Notes: a model not told the origin generated them from the sequence alone. Shown: positions 37,578 to 46,475, counted from the first letter of the stretch. The stretch is DNA of 64,000 nt from Indolivaga alginatilytica (GCF_003201355.1 NZ_QICL01000017.1:43175-107174), one strand, 5' to 3'. A program made the numbers and translations.

Positions 37578-38267
37578 GTGATAGAGGTTTGTAATATATC
37601 GAAAAGTTATGGAAAGCTTGAGGTACTTCATGATATAAGTTTTACACTGCATAAAGGCGAAGTAGCAGCCTTTCTCGGGCCTAATGGAGCAGGGAAAAGT
37701 ACCACAATGAATATCATTGCAGGAGTTATCTCGGCAACTAAAGGACAGGTATTGATCAATGGTGAAGATATACAGGAAAATCCGCAAAAGATAAAGCAAA
37801 ATATCGGTTATCTTCCCGAATACAATCCTTTGTACGAAGACATGTATGTAAGGGAATATCTGGAGTATGCGGCACGCATTTATTTACCAAAGTCAGAGAT
37901 AAAGCAGCGTGTCGATAAAATGATACAAACCGTAAATATCGAATCGGAATATCGTAAAAAAATACACTCTTTGTCCAATGGTAATAAGCAGCGTGTAGGA
38001 TTGGCTCAGGCTCTTATCCATGACCCTCATATTCTTATTTTAGATGAGCTTTCCAATGGCTTAGACCCCAATCAGCATGCTAAGATGATGGAGCTTATTA
38101 TTGATCTGGGTAAATCTAAAATAGTCCTGTACTCGTCTCACCGATTTGATGATGTGTCGGAAATTGCCTCTCATTATTTGATTTTGAATAAAGGTAGTCT
38201 GGTTTTTGATGGTAAAGCCGATGACGTGCCTTCCGTCAAAGATTTATTCTATACGTACTGTAAATAA
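37578..38267 (+). CDS. ABC transporter ATP-binding protein without adjacent permease
   Basis: A 229-residue cytosolic ATPase: Walker A GPNGAGKS (34-41), Q-loop IGYLPE, signature LSNGNKQR (LSGGQ variant), Walker B ILILDELSNGLDP and switch His in YSSHRFDD. The start is GTG (37578), 10 bp after tamB, so the two are likely cotranscribed. No permease is encoded on either side, which is unusual; it may serve a membrane partner elsewhere. In gliding Bacteroidota, GldA-type ATPases look like this, but there is no evidence of gliding genes here. Confidence 0.85.
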   Translation: MIEVCNISKSYGKLEVLHDISFTLHKGEVAAFLGPNGAGKSTTMNIIAGVISATKGQVLINGEDIQENPQKIKQNIGYLPEYNPLYEDMYVREYLEYAARIYLPKSEIKQRVDKMIQTVNIESEYRKKIHSLSNGNKQRVGLAQALIHDPHILILDELSNGLDPNQHAKMMELIIDLGKSKIVLYSSHRFDDVSEIASHYLILNKGSLVFDGKADDVPSVKDLFYTYCK

Positions 38268-38284
38268 TTATAGTAACATCTAAA

Positions 38285-38342
38285 TAATAACAAGCTTTGG
38301 TGGTTAAACCTGCCAAAGTAATAACAATGTATAAAACCTTAG
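38285..38342 (+). repeat. Palindromic repeat, degenerate copy
   Basis: AATAACAAGCTTTGGTGGTT, TGCCAAAGTAATAACAA and a decayed core ending ACCTTAG. It lies between the ABC ATPase and pdxB, 9 bp before the pdxB start. Confidence 0.5.
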
Positions 38343-38351
38343 TTTAAAGAA

Positions 38352-39464
38352 ATGAAAATAGTAGCAGACAAAAATATACCTTTCTTAAGAGGAGTAGCAG
38401 AAGCATATGGTGAAGTAACTTATCTGGCAGGAGCAGACTTCTCTAAAGAAGCCATTAAAGATGCAGATGCTCTAATTGTACGTACGGTTACCCATTTTGG
38501 AAAGGAGTTGCTAGAAGGCTCTACGGTGAAACTGATCTGTACAGCTACCATCGGTTATGATCATATTGATACAGACTATTGTGATGCACATGGTATCAAG
38601 TGGACAAATGCTCCGGGATGTAACTCAGGCTCTGTCGAACAATATATTGCTTCCGCATTGGTTGTAATAGCTCAGCAAAACAATTTCTTATTGAAAGGTA
38701 AAACGATAGGAATAGTAGGTGTTGGTAATGTCGGGAAGAAAGTTGCTCTGGTATGCGAAGCTCTCGGGATGCGTGTATTGAAGAATGATCCTCCCCGTCA
38801 GGAGGCAGAAGGAAGTGACGAATTTGTGAGTCTCGATACTATTAAAAAAGAGGCGGATATAATTACATTTCATACACCTCTCGTTCGTGAAGGGAAATAT
38901 GCCACTTATCATTTAGCTGATTTTGCTTTCTTTGGTAGTTTAGCAAAGAATCCCATTATAATAAATGCTGCTCGTGGCGGTATTATCGATACATCAGCAA
39001 TAAAAAAGGCATTAATCGAAAAACAAATCTCAGGAGCCATTATTGATTGTTGGGAAAAAGAACCGGTTATCGATCTTGAGTATATGAAGCTCGTAGATAT
39101 TGCTACCCCTCATATTGCAGGTTATTCTGCGGATGGAAAAGGCAATGCAACCCGAATGTCTTTAGAGGCTATTGCCGATTTTTGGTCTTTGTCAAAAGAA
39201 CCTATCGGAAAGGTTGTAATACCTCAGGTTGAGAATCCGGTTATAGACTGGAGTATTCTAAACGGTGATAAGTTGGAACAGGCTATTCTGATGACCTACA
39301 ATCCTACGGAAGATCATAAGCGGTTAGTAAGTAATCCTGCCGATTTTAGTTCCTTACGGGGCAACTATCCTCTTCGCCGTGAATATTTAAGTTATACAGT
39401 TGAAAATGTAGATAATGCGGCAGATAAAGCCGTATTGCAGAAAATAGGCTTTATCATAAAATAG
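38352..39464 (+). CDS. pdxB: Erythronate-4-phosphate dehydrogenase
   Basis: A 370-residue NAD-dependent D-2-hydroxyacid dehydrogenase, second step of the DXP-independent (PdxB/SerC/PdxA) branch to pyridoxal 5'-phosphate. The NAD fold shows GIVGVGNVGKK (120-130). The catalytic residues are R208 (NAARGG), E237 and H254 (TPHIAGYS). The C-terminal extension (about 290-370) is the PdxB-specific dimerisation domain, which separates it from SerA-like enzymes. No other vitamin B6 genes are adjacent. Confidence 0.92.
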   Translation: MKIVADKNIPFLRGVAEAYGEVTYLAGADFSKEAIKDADALIVRTVTHFGKELLEGSTVKLICTATIGYDHIDTDYCDAHGIKWTNAPGCNSGSVEQYIASALVVIAQQNNFLLKGKTIGIVGVGNVGKKVALVCEALGMRVLKNDPPRQEAEGSDEFVSLDTIKKEADIITFHTPLVREGKYATYHLADFAFFGSLAKNPIIINAARGGIIDTSAIKKALIEKQISGAIIDCWEKEPVIDLEYMKLVDIATPHIAGYSADGKGNATRMSLEAIADFWSLSKEPIGKVVIPQVENPVIDWSILNGDKLEQAILMTYNPTEDHKRLVSNPADFSSLRGNYPLRREYLSYTVENVDNAADKAVLQKIGFIIK

Positions 39465-39496
39465 AAGCACAGAAAGATTCAGTTGAGAGTATTTAC

Positions 39497-40024
39497 TTAG
39501 CCTAGCTTTTTAAGAATCTCCAATCCTTCCTGCCATTCTCCGTAACCCGATTCAGCATTTATATGTCCGGCGTCTCCTATACTAATAAGTTTGCTACCCC
39601 AACTTTCGGCAAAGAGTTCTGCTCTTTTCGTGGATACCCAAGGGTCATTGGTGCTTGAAACAATAATAGTATCAAAGTTAATTTTCTCCAAACATATAGG
39701 AGTAAATCCGCTGGAAGTAAATGTATATAATGGAGATTCTATATCGCTTGGTGCTACAAGTAAAGCTCCTTTTATTTTCTTCCCGAATTGTTTCGCCCAA
39801 TGTGCAATAGTTATACAGCCTAAACTATGCCCGATAAGGATTACTGTTGATGGGTCATAATTGCTTACTGTTTCATCTATGTTTTTTATCCATTCGTGGC
39901 AATTTGGAGCATCCCAATCTTGTTGATTTATTCGTATAAAATTATCACCGGACTTTTCAAAGAAAGTTTGCCAGTGCTCTGGTCCTGAGTTTCCGAGTCC
40001 CGGTATGATGAAATAGTTATTCAT
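39497..40024 (-). CDS. RBBP9/YdeN-family serine hydrolase
   Basis: A 175-residue small alpha/beta-hydrolase with the family start YFIIPGLGNSGPEHWQ. The catalytic triad is S67 (IGHSLGC), D127 (SSTNDPWV) and H154 (GDAGHINAESG). The natural substrate of this family is not firmly known; a small-ester or peptidase-type activity is assumed. It is alone on its strand, downstream of folE with a 284-bp gap that contains a large hairpin at 40092-40139. Confidence 0.85.
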   Translation of the reverse strand: MNNYFIIPGLGNSGPEHWQTFFEKSGDNFIRINQQDWDAPNCHEWIKNIDETVSNYDPSTVILIGHSLGCITIAHWAKQFGKKIKGALLVAPSDIESPLYTFTSSGFTPICLEKINFDTIIVSSTNDPWVSTKRAELFAESWGSKLISIGDAGHINAESGYGEWQEGLEILKKLG

Positions 40025-40091
40025 AAAAGTAAGAGTCTATTTAAATTTTATTGGCATCCTTCTTCGTGTTATTTTGAGATAGATTTTTTGC

Positions 40092-40139
40092 TTTTTACTA
40101 GTAGGTTTAGCGGGCTAAACCAAGAGGAAAAAGTAAAAA
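40092..40139. terminator. Two-part hairpin downstream of folE
   Basis: GGTTTAGC (40104-40111) pairs with GCTAAACC (40114-40121), and TTTTTACT (40092-40099) with AGTAAAAA (40132-40139). Likely folE terminator. Nearby at 40151-40164, GAGGGTGTCAAAGA resembles the end of the inverted-end element. Confidence 0.6.
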
Positions 40140-40281
40140 ATATGCTCAAAAGAACCGAAAAGAGGGTGTCAAAGATATTGGTAGCTTCTATAAAAAAAGT
40201 AATTTCGGTGAAATTTAAACAGACTCTAAGTGCTTAATGAAACGATTAAAGTCTCTAACTAATTCTAAATTTTCCACTTCC

Positions 40282-40311
40282 CGAGTTTTTAGATAAAGTC
40301 TTAAGACCTTA
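40282..40311 (+). repeat. Stop-fused palindrome, core copy
   Basis: AAGTCTTAAGACCTTA (40296-40311). The terminal TTA is the complement of the folE stop codon. Confidence 0.6.
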
Positions 40312-40884
40312 TCTAATCAAATTGATAAACTCTTCACGTGTTTTTGCTGTATTGAATACACCTGTAAAGTCTGATGTGGTAGTAGTCGAATTTTGTTTCT
40401 CGACACCACGCATTTGCATACACATGTGCTGTGCTTCTATAACGACCATTACTCCCATCGGATTAAGTGTTTTCTGGATACAGTCTTTGATCTGAGTAGT
40501 TAACCTTTCCTGTACCTGTAATCGTCTTGCAAAGACTTCTACTACACGAGGTATCTTGCTCAAACCTGTAATATATCCGTTAGGAATATAAGCGACATGA
40601 GCTTTGCCCCAGAAAGGCAGCATGTGGTGCTCACACAATGAATAAAAATCGATATCCTTTACAATAACCATCTGGCTGTAATCCTCTTTGAAAAGAGCTT
40701 TTCTAAGAATCTCTTCGGGATTTTCGTTGTAACCTTTCGTCAGGAATGTCATTGCTTTAGCTACTCTCTTCGGAGTATCAAGTAAACCTTCTCTGCCGGC
40801 ATCTTCGCCCAATAGGTCGATGACCGCTTTGTAATGATTGGCTAACGATGTTATGTTGTTTTCTTCGTTATTTATTGAAGACAT
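40309..40884 (-). CDS. folE: GTP cyclohydrolase I
   Basis: A 191-residue zinc enzyme that converts GTP to 7,8-dihydroneopterin triphosphate, the entry to folate (and queuosine) synthesis. Zinc ligands are C84 and H87 ([10 protein letters not shown]) and C155 (QHMCMQMRG). The product region [13 protein letters not shown] is typical. It is the last gene of the DUF1599-BT_3928-tpiA-SPOR-folE block, a gene order I know from Bacteroides. queG, a later step of queuosine synthesis, lies 7 kb away. The TAA stop belongs to the palindromic repeat. Confidence 0.96.
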   Translation of the reverse strand: MSSINNEENNITSLANHYKAVIDLLGEDAGREGLLDTPKRVAKAMTFLTKGYNENPEEILRKALFKEDYSQMVIVKDIDFYSLCEHHMLPFWGKAHVAYIPNGYITGLSKIPRVVEVFARRLQVQERLTTQIKDCIQKTLNPMGVMVVIEAQHMCMQMRGVEKQNSTTTTSDFTGVFNTAKTREEFINLIR

Positions 40885-40899
40885 TTTTTTTCTTATTTA

Positions 40900-40988
40900 T
40901 TATAATGAAAATATGGTTATGATTTCAAATCATAATCAACTCCGGCTATTGTATTTCTGCCAAAGCAATAAAAAAGTCTGAGACCTTA
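40900..40988 (+). repeat. Stop-fused palindromic repeat, diverged copy
   Basis: CTGCCAAAGCAATAAA then AAAGTCTGAGACCTTA (40973-40988). The last TTA is the complement of the SPOR gene stop codon. The left part is AT-rich with an ATCATAATC-type dyad. Confidence 0.7.
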
Positions 40989-41519
40989 GTCTACAGGAAT
41001 TTTAATTACATCATCTACGATGCGCATTTCTCTCCCAAATCCCGGAAACTTGGCTTTCATTTCACTTAGAGCCTGACTTGCCTGCTCCTGTGTTTTAAAA
41101 TTTCCGGCTCTTACACGCCATACGGGAGAATTGTAAGAAACAGTCACTTCCATATTTGGGAATGACGATTGTATAGCTCCTTTTCTCGAATTAGCTTCGT
41201 TTCTGGCAACCTTTTGGTCGCTGCCCGAGTATACCTGAATACGATATCCTTTAGCTCTGATAAAATTCTTAGGAGCATCTGTTGTTGCCTCTCCGTCGGT
41301 GGAAGTGGCTAGCTGATTGGAAACAGTGTTCGTATTGGATGCTATACTGCTTATCATATTGGCTCCAACAAGATTCTTGAGACCTTCGTCCTGATATATG
41401 ACAATTTTTCCTTGTCCTGCCTTTGGAGTATTCAGGTCATCAACTATAGACCTGCTTTGTGCATTGGCATAAAGACAGAAAGAAAAAAGACAAAGGAATA
41501 TGTAAAATGATTTTCTCAT
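40986..41519 (-). CDS. SPOR-domain envelope protein
   Basis: A 177-residue secreted protein. The start is placed at the ATG at 41519, which begins a signal peptide (RKSFYIFLCLFSFCLYANAQ); the frame extends to 41552 but that adds an unlikely leader. A linker precedes a C-terminal SPOR domain (about 88-165: KGYRIQVYSGSDQ, PVWRVRAGNFKTQEQAS), which binds peptidoglycan stripped of stem peptides at division sites. It sits between tpiA and folE in the conserved block. A role at the septum is inference from the domain. Confidence 0.88.
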   Translation of the reverse strand: MRKSFYIFLCLFSFCLYANAQSRSIVDDLNTPKAGQGKIVIYQDEGLKNLVGANMISSIASNTNTVSNQLATSTDGEATTDAPKNFIRAKGYRIQVYSGSDQKVARNEANSRKGAIQSSFPNMEVTVSYNSPVWRVRAGNFKTQEQASQALSEMKAKFPGFGREMRIVDDVIKIPVD

Positions 41520-41617
41520 AATGTGTTGTAATATATATAAATGTCTAGCCATGTGTAATTTAATAATCCATACGATTCTTGTCCTGTTGATTTTAACTAA
41601 AGTCCTCTCATGGAAAA

Positions 41618-41690
41618 TTACTTATAAGTAAGTTAGAATATTTACAGCTATTATATACTTACCAAAGAAATAAAAAGGTCTGCGACCTTA
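41618..41690 (+). repeat. Palindromic repeat, partial copy
   Basis: ACTTACCAAAGAAATAAA then AAGGTCTGCGACCTTA (41675-41690), between the SPOR gene start and the tpiA stop. Confidence 0.7.
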
Positions 41691-41756
41691 ACTGAAAAAC
41701 ACGGAGGAGATTAAAATATCTCCCCGTGTGATATTTATCTGATAATTAGAGTCAAA

Positions 41757-42512
41757 TCAAAAAGCTTCGATAATTGGCATAAATTTGTCTACTTCAAGAG
41801 AAGCACCACCGATAAGCCCACCGTCTACATCAGGATTTGAGAAAAGTTCTTTAGCGTTCGATGCATTACAGCTTCCTCCGTAAAGGATAGATGTATTATC
41901 AGCAACTTCTTTGCCATATTTATCAGCAAGAGTTTTACGGATAAATGCGTGTATTTCCTGAGCTTGAGCCGAAGTTGCAGTTTTACCTGTTCCGATAGCC
42001 CATACAGGTTCGTAAGCTAATACAAGTTTAGAGAAATCAGCAGCAGAAAGATCGAAAAGAGCATTTTCGATTTGAGCTTTTACTACAGCCTCTTGTTTGT
42101 TAGCTTCTCTTTCTTCCAATACTTCTCCGATACAGAAAATAGGAGTAAGTCCGTTAGCAAGAGCTAATACAACTTTTTCTTTCAAAGTAGCATCAGTTTC
42201 GCCATAATAAGCACGACGTTCCGAGTGACCTAATATTACATATTTTGCACCGGTAGAGGCTACCATAGCAGCAGATATTTCGCCTGTATATGCACCCGAA
42301 GCTTTGTCTGCACAGTTTTGTGCAGCAATTCCGATTTTGCTGTCACCAATAGCATCAGTAGCACAAGCCAAATGGATAAATGGAGTACCAAGTATTACAT
42401 CACAATTGATTGTTTTACCCGCTAATGCTGTTTTAAGAGCATCAACAATAGCCAAACCTTCTTGAAGAGTTTTGTTCATTTTCCAGTTTCCTGCAACAAT
42501 GTTCTTTCTCAT
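41757..42512 (-). CDS. tpiA: Triosephosphate isomerase
   Basis: A 251-residue TIM-barrel glycolytic enzyme that interconverts dihydroxyacetone phosphate and glyceraldehyde 3-phosphate. The catalytic residues are K11 (GNWKMN), H96 (ILGHSERR) and E168 ([11 protein letters not shown]), with the phosphate-binding loop GGSCN and GGLIGGASL at the C-terminus. Length and motifs are standard. Flanked on both sides by copies of the palindromic repeat. Confidence 0.97.
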   Translation of the reverse strand: MRKNIVAGNWKMNKTLQEGLAIVDALKTALAGKTINCDVILGTPFIHLACATDAIGDSKIGIAAQNCADKASGAYTGEISAAMVASTGAKYVILGHSERRAYYGETDATLKEKVVLALANGLTPIFCIGEVLEEREANKQEAVVKAQIENALFDLSAADFSKLVLAYEPVWAIGTGKTATSAQAQEIHAFIRKTLADKYGKEVADNTSILYGGSCNASNAKELFSNPDVDGGLIGGASLEVDKFMPIIEAF

Positions 42513-42567
42513 AATGAAATGATATTATTTAGTTTAAAAAAATTACTATTTAAGTAATGTAAAATAA

Positions 42568-42645
42568 TTATTTAATACTTTTCATGACTTTAACAATTTC
42601 TAGTTATTATGTCAACCCAAAGCCGTAAAAAGGTCTGTGACCTTA
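42568..42645 (+). repeat. Palindromic repeat, near full-length copy
   Basis: TTTAATACTTTTCATGACTT, CTAGTTATTATGTC, CCCAAAGCCGTAAA and AAGGTCTGTGACCTTA. It ends 3 bases from the stop codon of the DoxX-like gene. Confidence 0.75.
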
Positions 42646-42647
42646 TT

Positions 42648-43970
42648 TTATTTCTTCTTTATATTATCCGTCACACTCTTTCTATGATATATAAGTGCAT
42701 CCAATAGCTTAATTACAATTAATGGTGTAAACAATATCAAAGCAAGCATATATAGATGCCTGTCGCTTTCCTTCTTAGTATCGGGCATATTGCCAAAGGA
42801 AAGTTGTTCTATCGGTTTGTTCAACTGAGTTTCACTCGGAACATTCCTGTCTGACCATTTATTTATGATAACTCCATTCTTCATCAGGATTAAACCTGGA
42901 TTGGAGCGCACAATGGTTTTCAAACTTCGCTCGTCCGACAGACAAAAATCAAAGTTAGTAATATTTTCTTTTTCGAGTTGTAAAATAACGTCACGAGGTG
43001 ATGAGGTTAGACAGTAAAACTTATACTGATGATCTCCGGCGTAATTATTAACATCTTCAAAAGAACTAAGATAATCTTGACTCATATCTGATAGTGAATA
43101 TGCTATCATTAAAAATGTATAGCTGCTATCGCTTAAAACTTCTGAGGTTATATCTTCCTCTGCTTCTATTTCGGTCTTATCTTGAGTAAGGTATAGGCGA
43201 TTAATAGAGAAATCTCGAATCAAAGGTTCTTCACCTGCTTTTATCAGTTTGCTTTGTCGGTCTACAAATACCCAAGTAGAATCTTCCCAAGGGTAATTAT
43301 CTTCTGTGAACTCTTTCTTTATACCATCCTTTTCGTAGATGAAAATATTCTCGAATACAGGAGCTTTATCTTCTTCTACGGTCATGAGCTGAGGTATGTC
43401 AGCACCTACTTTGTAAGGTCGAAAATCGATGATAGGTTCATTTTTGCTACTGTAAATGCAGAAGGCGATGCTGCATACAATAATGTAAAGGCTTACAAAC
43501 CAGTAAAATTTTCCGGTAAATAGATTTGTTATTTTCTCATGCCAGATAAGCACGACTATTGAGCAAGCTAATAGAACGATATTCTTAAAGAAGGTTTGCC
43601 AATTGGTTATTATAAGTGCATCACCAAAACATCCGCAATCTTGTACAGGGTTAGCTATTGCGAGATACAGGGTGAGAGGTGTCATGAAAAGCATCACGAG
43701 AAACAAAAGGCGAGATGTCCATTTTCGGTAAAGCCCGAACAGCATGAATATTCCAAGGCAAAATTCGCCGGCACATAACACGATTGACATCGGCAGTGCT
43801 ATATCATGCAAACTTACTAATCCGAATGATGTAAGATAATCTTGTATTTTGTAGGTCGTTCCGAGTGGATCTATGGCCTTTACAAAACCCGAAAAAACAA
43901 ATGTAATTCCGAGTAAAATACGCGAAATTTCAACAATTGTTTTTAATATAATGTTTTTTGTTTTTCCCAT
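42648..43970 (-). CDS. BT_3928-type DoxX/MauE-like membrane protein
   Basis: A 440-residue inner-membrane protein. Residues about 8-165 form the four-helix DoxX/MauE unit (EISRILLGITFVFSGFVKA, GEFCLGIFMLFGLYRKW) with the Cys pair QDCGCFGD near 110. Further helices flank a soluble periplasmic domain (about 190-400), and a terminal helix lies near residue 415. MauE/DoxX proteins handle disulfide or quinone chemistry. The Cys pair fits that, but the substrate is unknown. It belongs to the conserved DUF1599-tpiA block. Confidence 0.85.
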   Translation of the reverse strand: MGKTKNIILKTIVEISRILLGITFVFSGFVKAIDPLGTTYKIQDYLTSFGLVSLHDIALPMSIVLCAGEFCLGIFMLFGLYRKWTSRLLFLVMLFMTPLTLYLAIANPVQDCGCFGDALIITNWQTFFKNIVLLACSIVVLIWHEKITNLFTGKFYWFVSLYIIVCSIAFCIYSSKNEPIIDFRPYKVGADIPQLMTVEEDKAPVFENIFIYEKDGIKKEFTEDNYPWEDSTWVFVDRQSKLIKAGEEPLIRDFSINRLYLTQDKTEIEAEEDITSEVLSDSSYTFLMIAYSLSDMSQDYLSSFEDVNNYAGDHQYKFYCLTSSPRDVILQLEKENITNFDFCLSDERSLKTIVRSNPGLILMKNGVIINKWSDRNVPSETQLNKPIEQLSFGNMPDTKKESDRHLYMLALILFTPLIVIKLLDALIYHRKSVTDNIKKK

Positions 43971-43987
43971 CGTTTTATTGGTAGAAG

Positions 43988-44548
43988 TTACTCTTTGTCT
44001 GCCGGAAATTCGAGTTTGATTAATCCGAAAATAGAATAATTAATCATATCCATGTAATTGGCATCAATACCTTCCGATACCAATGTTTGCCCTTCGTTGT
44101 TCTCTATTTGTTTGGTTCTGTATAGTTTTACCAATATTAAATCTGTAAACGAACTTATGCGCATACTGCGCCAGGCTTCGCCGTAGTCGTGATTTTTAGC
44201 AAACATAAGATTGGTAGTTTCATCTATAAATTTATCATATAGAACCATTGCTTCCTTTGTGTTAAGATCAACGTTGTCAGTGTGTTGAAGGTGTAATTGG
44301 ATGAGACCTATAACACCATAATTAACGATACCTATAAATTCGGAATTTATGCCTTCATCTATTTTGCTTATGCCTTTTTCTTCAAGGCTGCGTATCCTTT
44401 TAGCTTTTATAAGAATCTGATCGGTTACTGACTCGGGACGTAATATACGCCACGACGCACCATAGTCGGTCAGTTTCTTTTCAAACAGGCTTCTGCAAAT
44501 AGATATAATATGTTTGAACTGTTGTTCTGTATTTGGCATTTCTGTCAT
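43988..44548 (-). CDS. DUF1599 protein with duplicated domain
   Basis: A 186-residue cytosolic protein made of two similar halves. Residues about 17-85 contain LTDYGASWRILRPESVTDQI, and residues about 105-175 contain HDYGEAWRSMRISSFTDLI, each followed by a helix with NYGVIGL or NYSIFGL. The repeat is the DUF1599 unit, which has a MazG/nucleotide-pyrophosphatase-like helical look; catalysis is unproven. It is first in the block DUF1599-DoxX-tpiA-SPOR-folE, with a -7 box (TACCTTTG, minus strand) at 44664-44671. Confidence 0.85.
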   Translation of the reverse strand: MTEMPNTEQQFKHIISICRSLFEKKLTDYGASWRILRPESVTDQILIKAKRIRSLEEKGISKIDEGINSEFIGIVNYGVIGLIQLHLQHTDNVDLNTKEAMVLYDKFIDETTNLMFAKNHDYGEAWRSMRISSFTDLILVKLYRTKQIENNEGQTLVSEGIDANYMDMINYSIFGLIKLEFPADKE

Positions 44549-44567
44549 TATCGGAAGTTCTTTTTCG

Positions 44568-44645
44568 GGTCAGAGACCTTTTTATTGCTTTTGTTAAGTA
44601 GAAAACCAATAGCTAGTTATAGCTTATAACAAGGGTTGAATACTT
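44568..44645 (-). repeat. Palindromic repeat, inverted copy
   Basis: Read on the minus strand it gives AAAAGCAATAAA then AAGGTCTCTGACC. Here the core faces the start codon of the DUF1599 gene (20 bp away) instead of a stop codon. Confidence 0.65.
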
Positions 44646-44663
44646 ATCTTGAATTACTATATA

Positions 44664-44671
44664 CAAAGGTA
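44664..44671 (-). promoter_or_regulatory. -7 box TACCTTTG for the DUF1599 operon
   Basis: CAAAGGTA on the plus strand, 116 bp upstream of the DUF1599 start, on the far side of the repeat, so the repeat would be transcribed as leader RNA. Confidence 0.5.
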
Positions 44672-44682
44672 TGAAAAAAAAC

Positions 44683-44711
44683 AAAAGCATAAGGTAAACC
44701 CCTATGCTTTT
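44683..44711. terminator. Hairpin downstream of the M23 peptidase gene
   Basis: AAAAGCATA (44683-44691) pairs with TATGCTTTT (44703-44711). Confidence 0.55.
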
Positions 44712-44720
44712 CTATATATT

Positions 44721-44752
44721 AAGGTCTGAGCCTTTTTATTCTTCAACCGAAT
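44721..44752 (-). repeat. Palindromic repeat, inverted core
   Basis: AAGGTCTGAGCCTTTTTATT; the minus strand reads GAATAAAAAGGCTCAGACCTT. One base of the palindrome is lost. Confidence 0.5.
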
Positions 44753-44792
44753 ATGAAAACGATTGGTAGTTACGCCTTTTGAATTACGATAA

Positions 44793-45770
44793 CTAAGATA
44801 CTCTCAGACTTTTACCAAGTCTTAAAGTTTCTCTGGTAGACATATTGTTTAGCTTACACAATTTCTGAACGGTTACACCGTGTATTTTAGCGATATGGCC
44901 TAAAGTATCTCCTTTTTTGATTCGGTAATACGATACAGTGCCTGTTGCATATTTATTGGTGCTTTTTTCGGATGATCTGCTTGATGTATTGGCTAGAGAT
45001 CTGGCTGCTCGTCCCGGTGTTCCTAATGTACTTGTTTGTACGGTATAGATATCACGGTGACAAACTTTATTTTCGAAATCGATAATGTCAATCGGGTTGA
45101 TTGATCTTCCTAAGAAACGAGTCTCGAAGTGTAGATGAGAGCCTGTAGATCTTCCGGTGTTTCCTCCAAGGGCTATAGGGTCTCCCGATTTTACCACATC
45201 ATTGTCAGATACCAGGAATCTGGACAGGTGACCGTAAACAGTTTCAAGCCCGTTAGGATGGCGTATTACTACATAATATCCGTATCCTCTTCTTTCGTAT
45301 TCGCAAACTCGGATTTTTCCATCGAATGCGGCATATATGGTGTCACCCACTTGTACTTTCAGGTCAATTCCGTGATGAGTACGTCTGCCCCGGCGTCCAT
45401 AATTGGAGGTGGTGTGTCCCATAGTTGGCATTGTGAAATTGGATAAGTCGACCTTAAATGTTTCTGGCACGCTTTCTACCGAGCCATAAACATTTACATA
45501 ACGGTTATTCCATACTCCACCATACAGCTCATCTTGTGGGATTTCATCCATATCCATAATACGCTCTTCCTGAGCTTCTTTGATAAGGGATAAGTCTCTT
45601 TTGATTTTTATACCATCGGCATACAGGTCGTTTGCCGGTTTGCTGTGTCTTTGCTTGTAATTGAGCTCGACACGGTCGTTTTTGTCGTCTTGCGGCGTTT
45701 GGGCAAAGGCACACAAGGGTAGAAATAAGAGCGTAGCTAACGAGTACGCTTTAATCGTTTTTAAATTCAC
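44793..45770 (-). CDS. M23-family peptidase with C-terminal LysM
   Basis: A 325-residue exported cell-wall protein. A signal peptide (residues 1-24, LPLCAFAQ) precedes a LytM/M23 zinc domain: H132 and D136 (THHGID) and H212/H214 (SHLHFETR). A C-terminal LysM (about 280-323, YRIKKGDTLGHIAKIHG) binds glycan chains. It would cut peptidoglycan cross-bridges or act as an amidase activator. There is no ATG at the start: candidates are GTG 45770 (chosen, gives NLKTIKAYSL) and TTG 45776. It follows ndk by about 29 bp. Confidence 0.9.
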   Translation of the reverse strand: MNLKTIKAYSLATLLFLPLCAFAQTPQDDKNDRVELNYKQRHSKPANDLYADGIKIKRDLSLIKEAQEERIMDMDEIPQDELYGGVWNNRYVNVYGSVESVPETFKVDLSNFTMPTMGHTTSNYGRRGRRTHHGIDLKVQVGDTIYAAFDGKIRVCEYERRGYGYYVVIRHPNGLETVYGHLSRFLVSDNDVVKSGDPIALGGNTGRSTGSHLHFETRFLGRSINPIDIIDFENKVCHRDIYTVQTSTLGTPGRAARSLANTSSRSSEKSTNKYATGTVSYYRIKKGDTLGHIAKIHGVTVQKLCKLNNMSTRETLRLGKSLRVS

Positions 45771-45799
45771 GTTCAATAACTTTTTGATTTGTAACTGAA

Positions 45800-46261
45800 T
45801 TATATCTCATCATTCGCATACAAATTAGGTAAGACCCAGAGTTTGTAATCGAATAGTTCGTTCTCTTTGAAGAACCGCGAAAGTTCAATTTGAGCTGACT
45901 CTGCGGAATCGGATGCATGTACAATATTTTCCTGAGAACTGATTGATAAATCTCCTCTGATGGTTCCCGCTGCAGCTTCGCGTCCATTAGTTGCTCCGGT
46001 AATATTCCTAACAACTTTTACAGCGTCCACACCTTCCCAGCATTGAACAACTACGGGGCATACCATCATTGAATTCTTAACCCGTTGAAAAAACGGTTTG
46101 TCTTTTAAGTTAGCATAATGCTCGCTTAGGATAGTGTCATCCAATTGAATCATTTTCATCCCTGCTAATCGTAAACCTTTGCGTTCGAATCGAGAAATAA
46201 CGTCTCCTATAAGTCCTCGCTGAATTGCTGAAGGTTTTAGTATAACAAGGGTTTTTTCCAT
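45800..46261 (-). CDS. ndk: Nucleoside diphosphate kinase
   Basis: A 153-residue enzyme that transfers gamma-phosphate between nucleoside di- and triphosphates through a phosphohistidine, here H115 (ENIVHASDS). The N-terminal TLVILKPSAIQRG and the GDLS/SDS motifs are standard. I chose the ATG at 46261. An in-frame extension to 46330 would begin upstream of the transcription start implied by the -7 box at 46319-46326. The M23 peptidase gene follows closely on the same strand. Confidence 0.96.
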   Translation of the reverse strand: MEKTLVILKPSAIQRGLIGDVISRFERKGLRLAGMKMIQLDDTILSEHYANLKDKPFFQRVKNSMMVCPVVVQCWEGVDAVKVVRNITGATNGREAAAGTIRGDLSISSQENIVHASDSAESAQIELSRFFKENELFDYKLWVLPNLYANDEI

Positions 46262-46318
46262 AATTAAAAATGATAAAATTGAATGATTAATACACTCTGT
46301 TTTTGGAAGTGCATTTTT

Positions 46319-46326
46319 CAAAGATA
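46319..46326 (-). promoter_or_regulatory. ndk -7 box TATCTTTG
   Basis: CAAAGATA on the plus strand; sets transcription near 46312 and supports the ndk start at 46261. Confidence 0.6.
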
Positions 46327-46460
46327 ACATAATTATTTTGTTAATAACAAATCAAAAGTGGTTTACTTTCATGTATTTAACAGAACGTTAAAATTGAATA
46401 TCGATTTAATCTATTGATAAATAGTTAGATACGGAAAGGGTGGATTTGACAATTAAACAA

Positions 46461-46475
46461 AAGGTTGAGAACCTT
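46461..46475. repeat. Palindromic repeat, variant core
   Basis: AAGGTTGAGAACCTT, a compensated variant in which both arms changed together (GGTC to GGTT, GACC to AACC), keeping the pairing. It lies in the divergent gap between ndk and the LuxR gene; nothing else is seen in that 420-bp gap apart from the two promoters. Confidence 0.5.

Noticed and set aside
44793..45770. Phage lysin for the M23/LysM gene
   Set aside because: It has a signal peptide, is cotranscribed with ndk and has no phage genes around it; a housekeeping envelope hydrolase is more likely.
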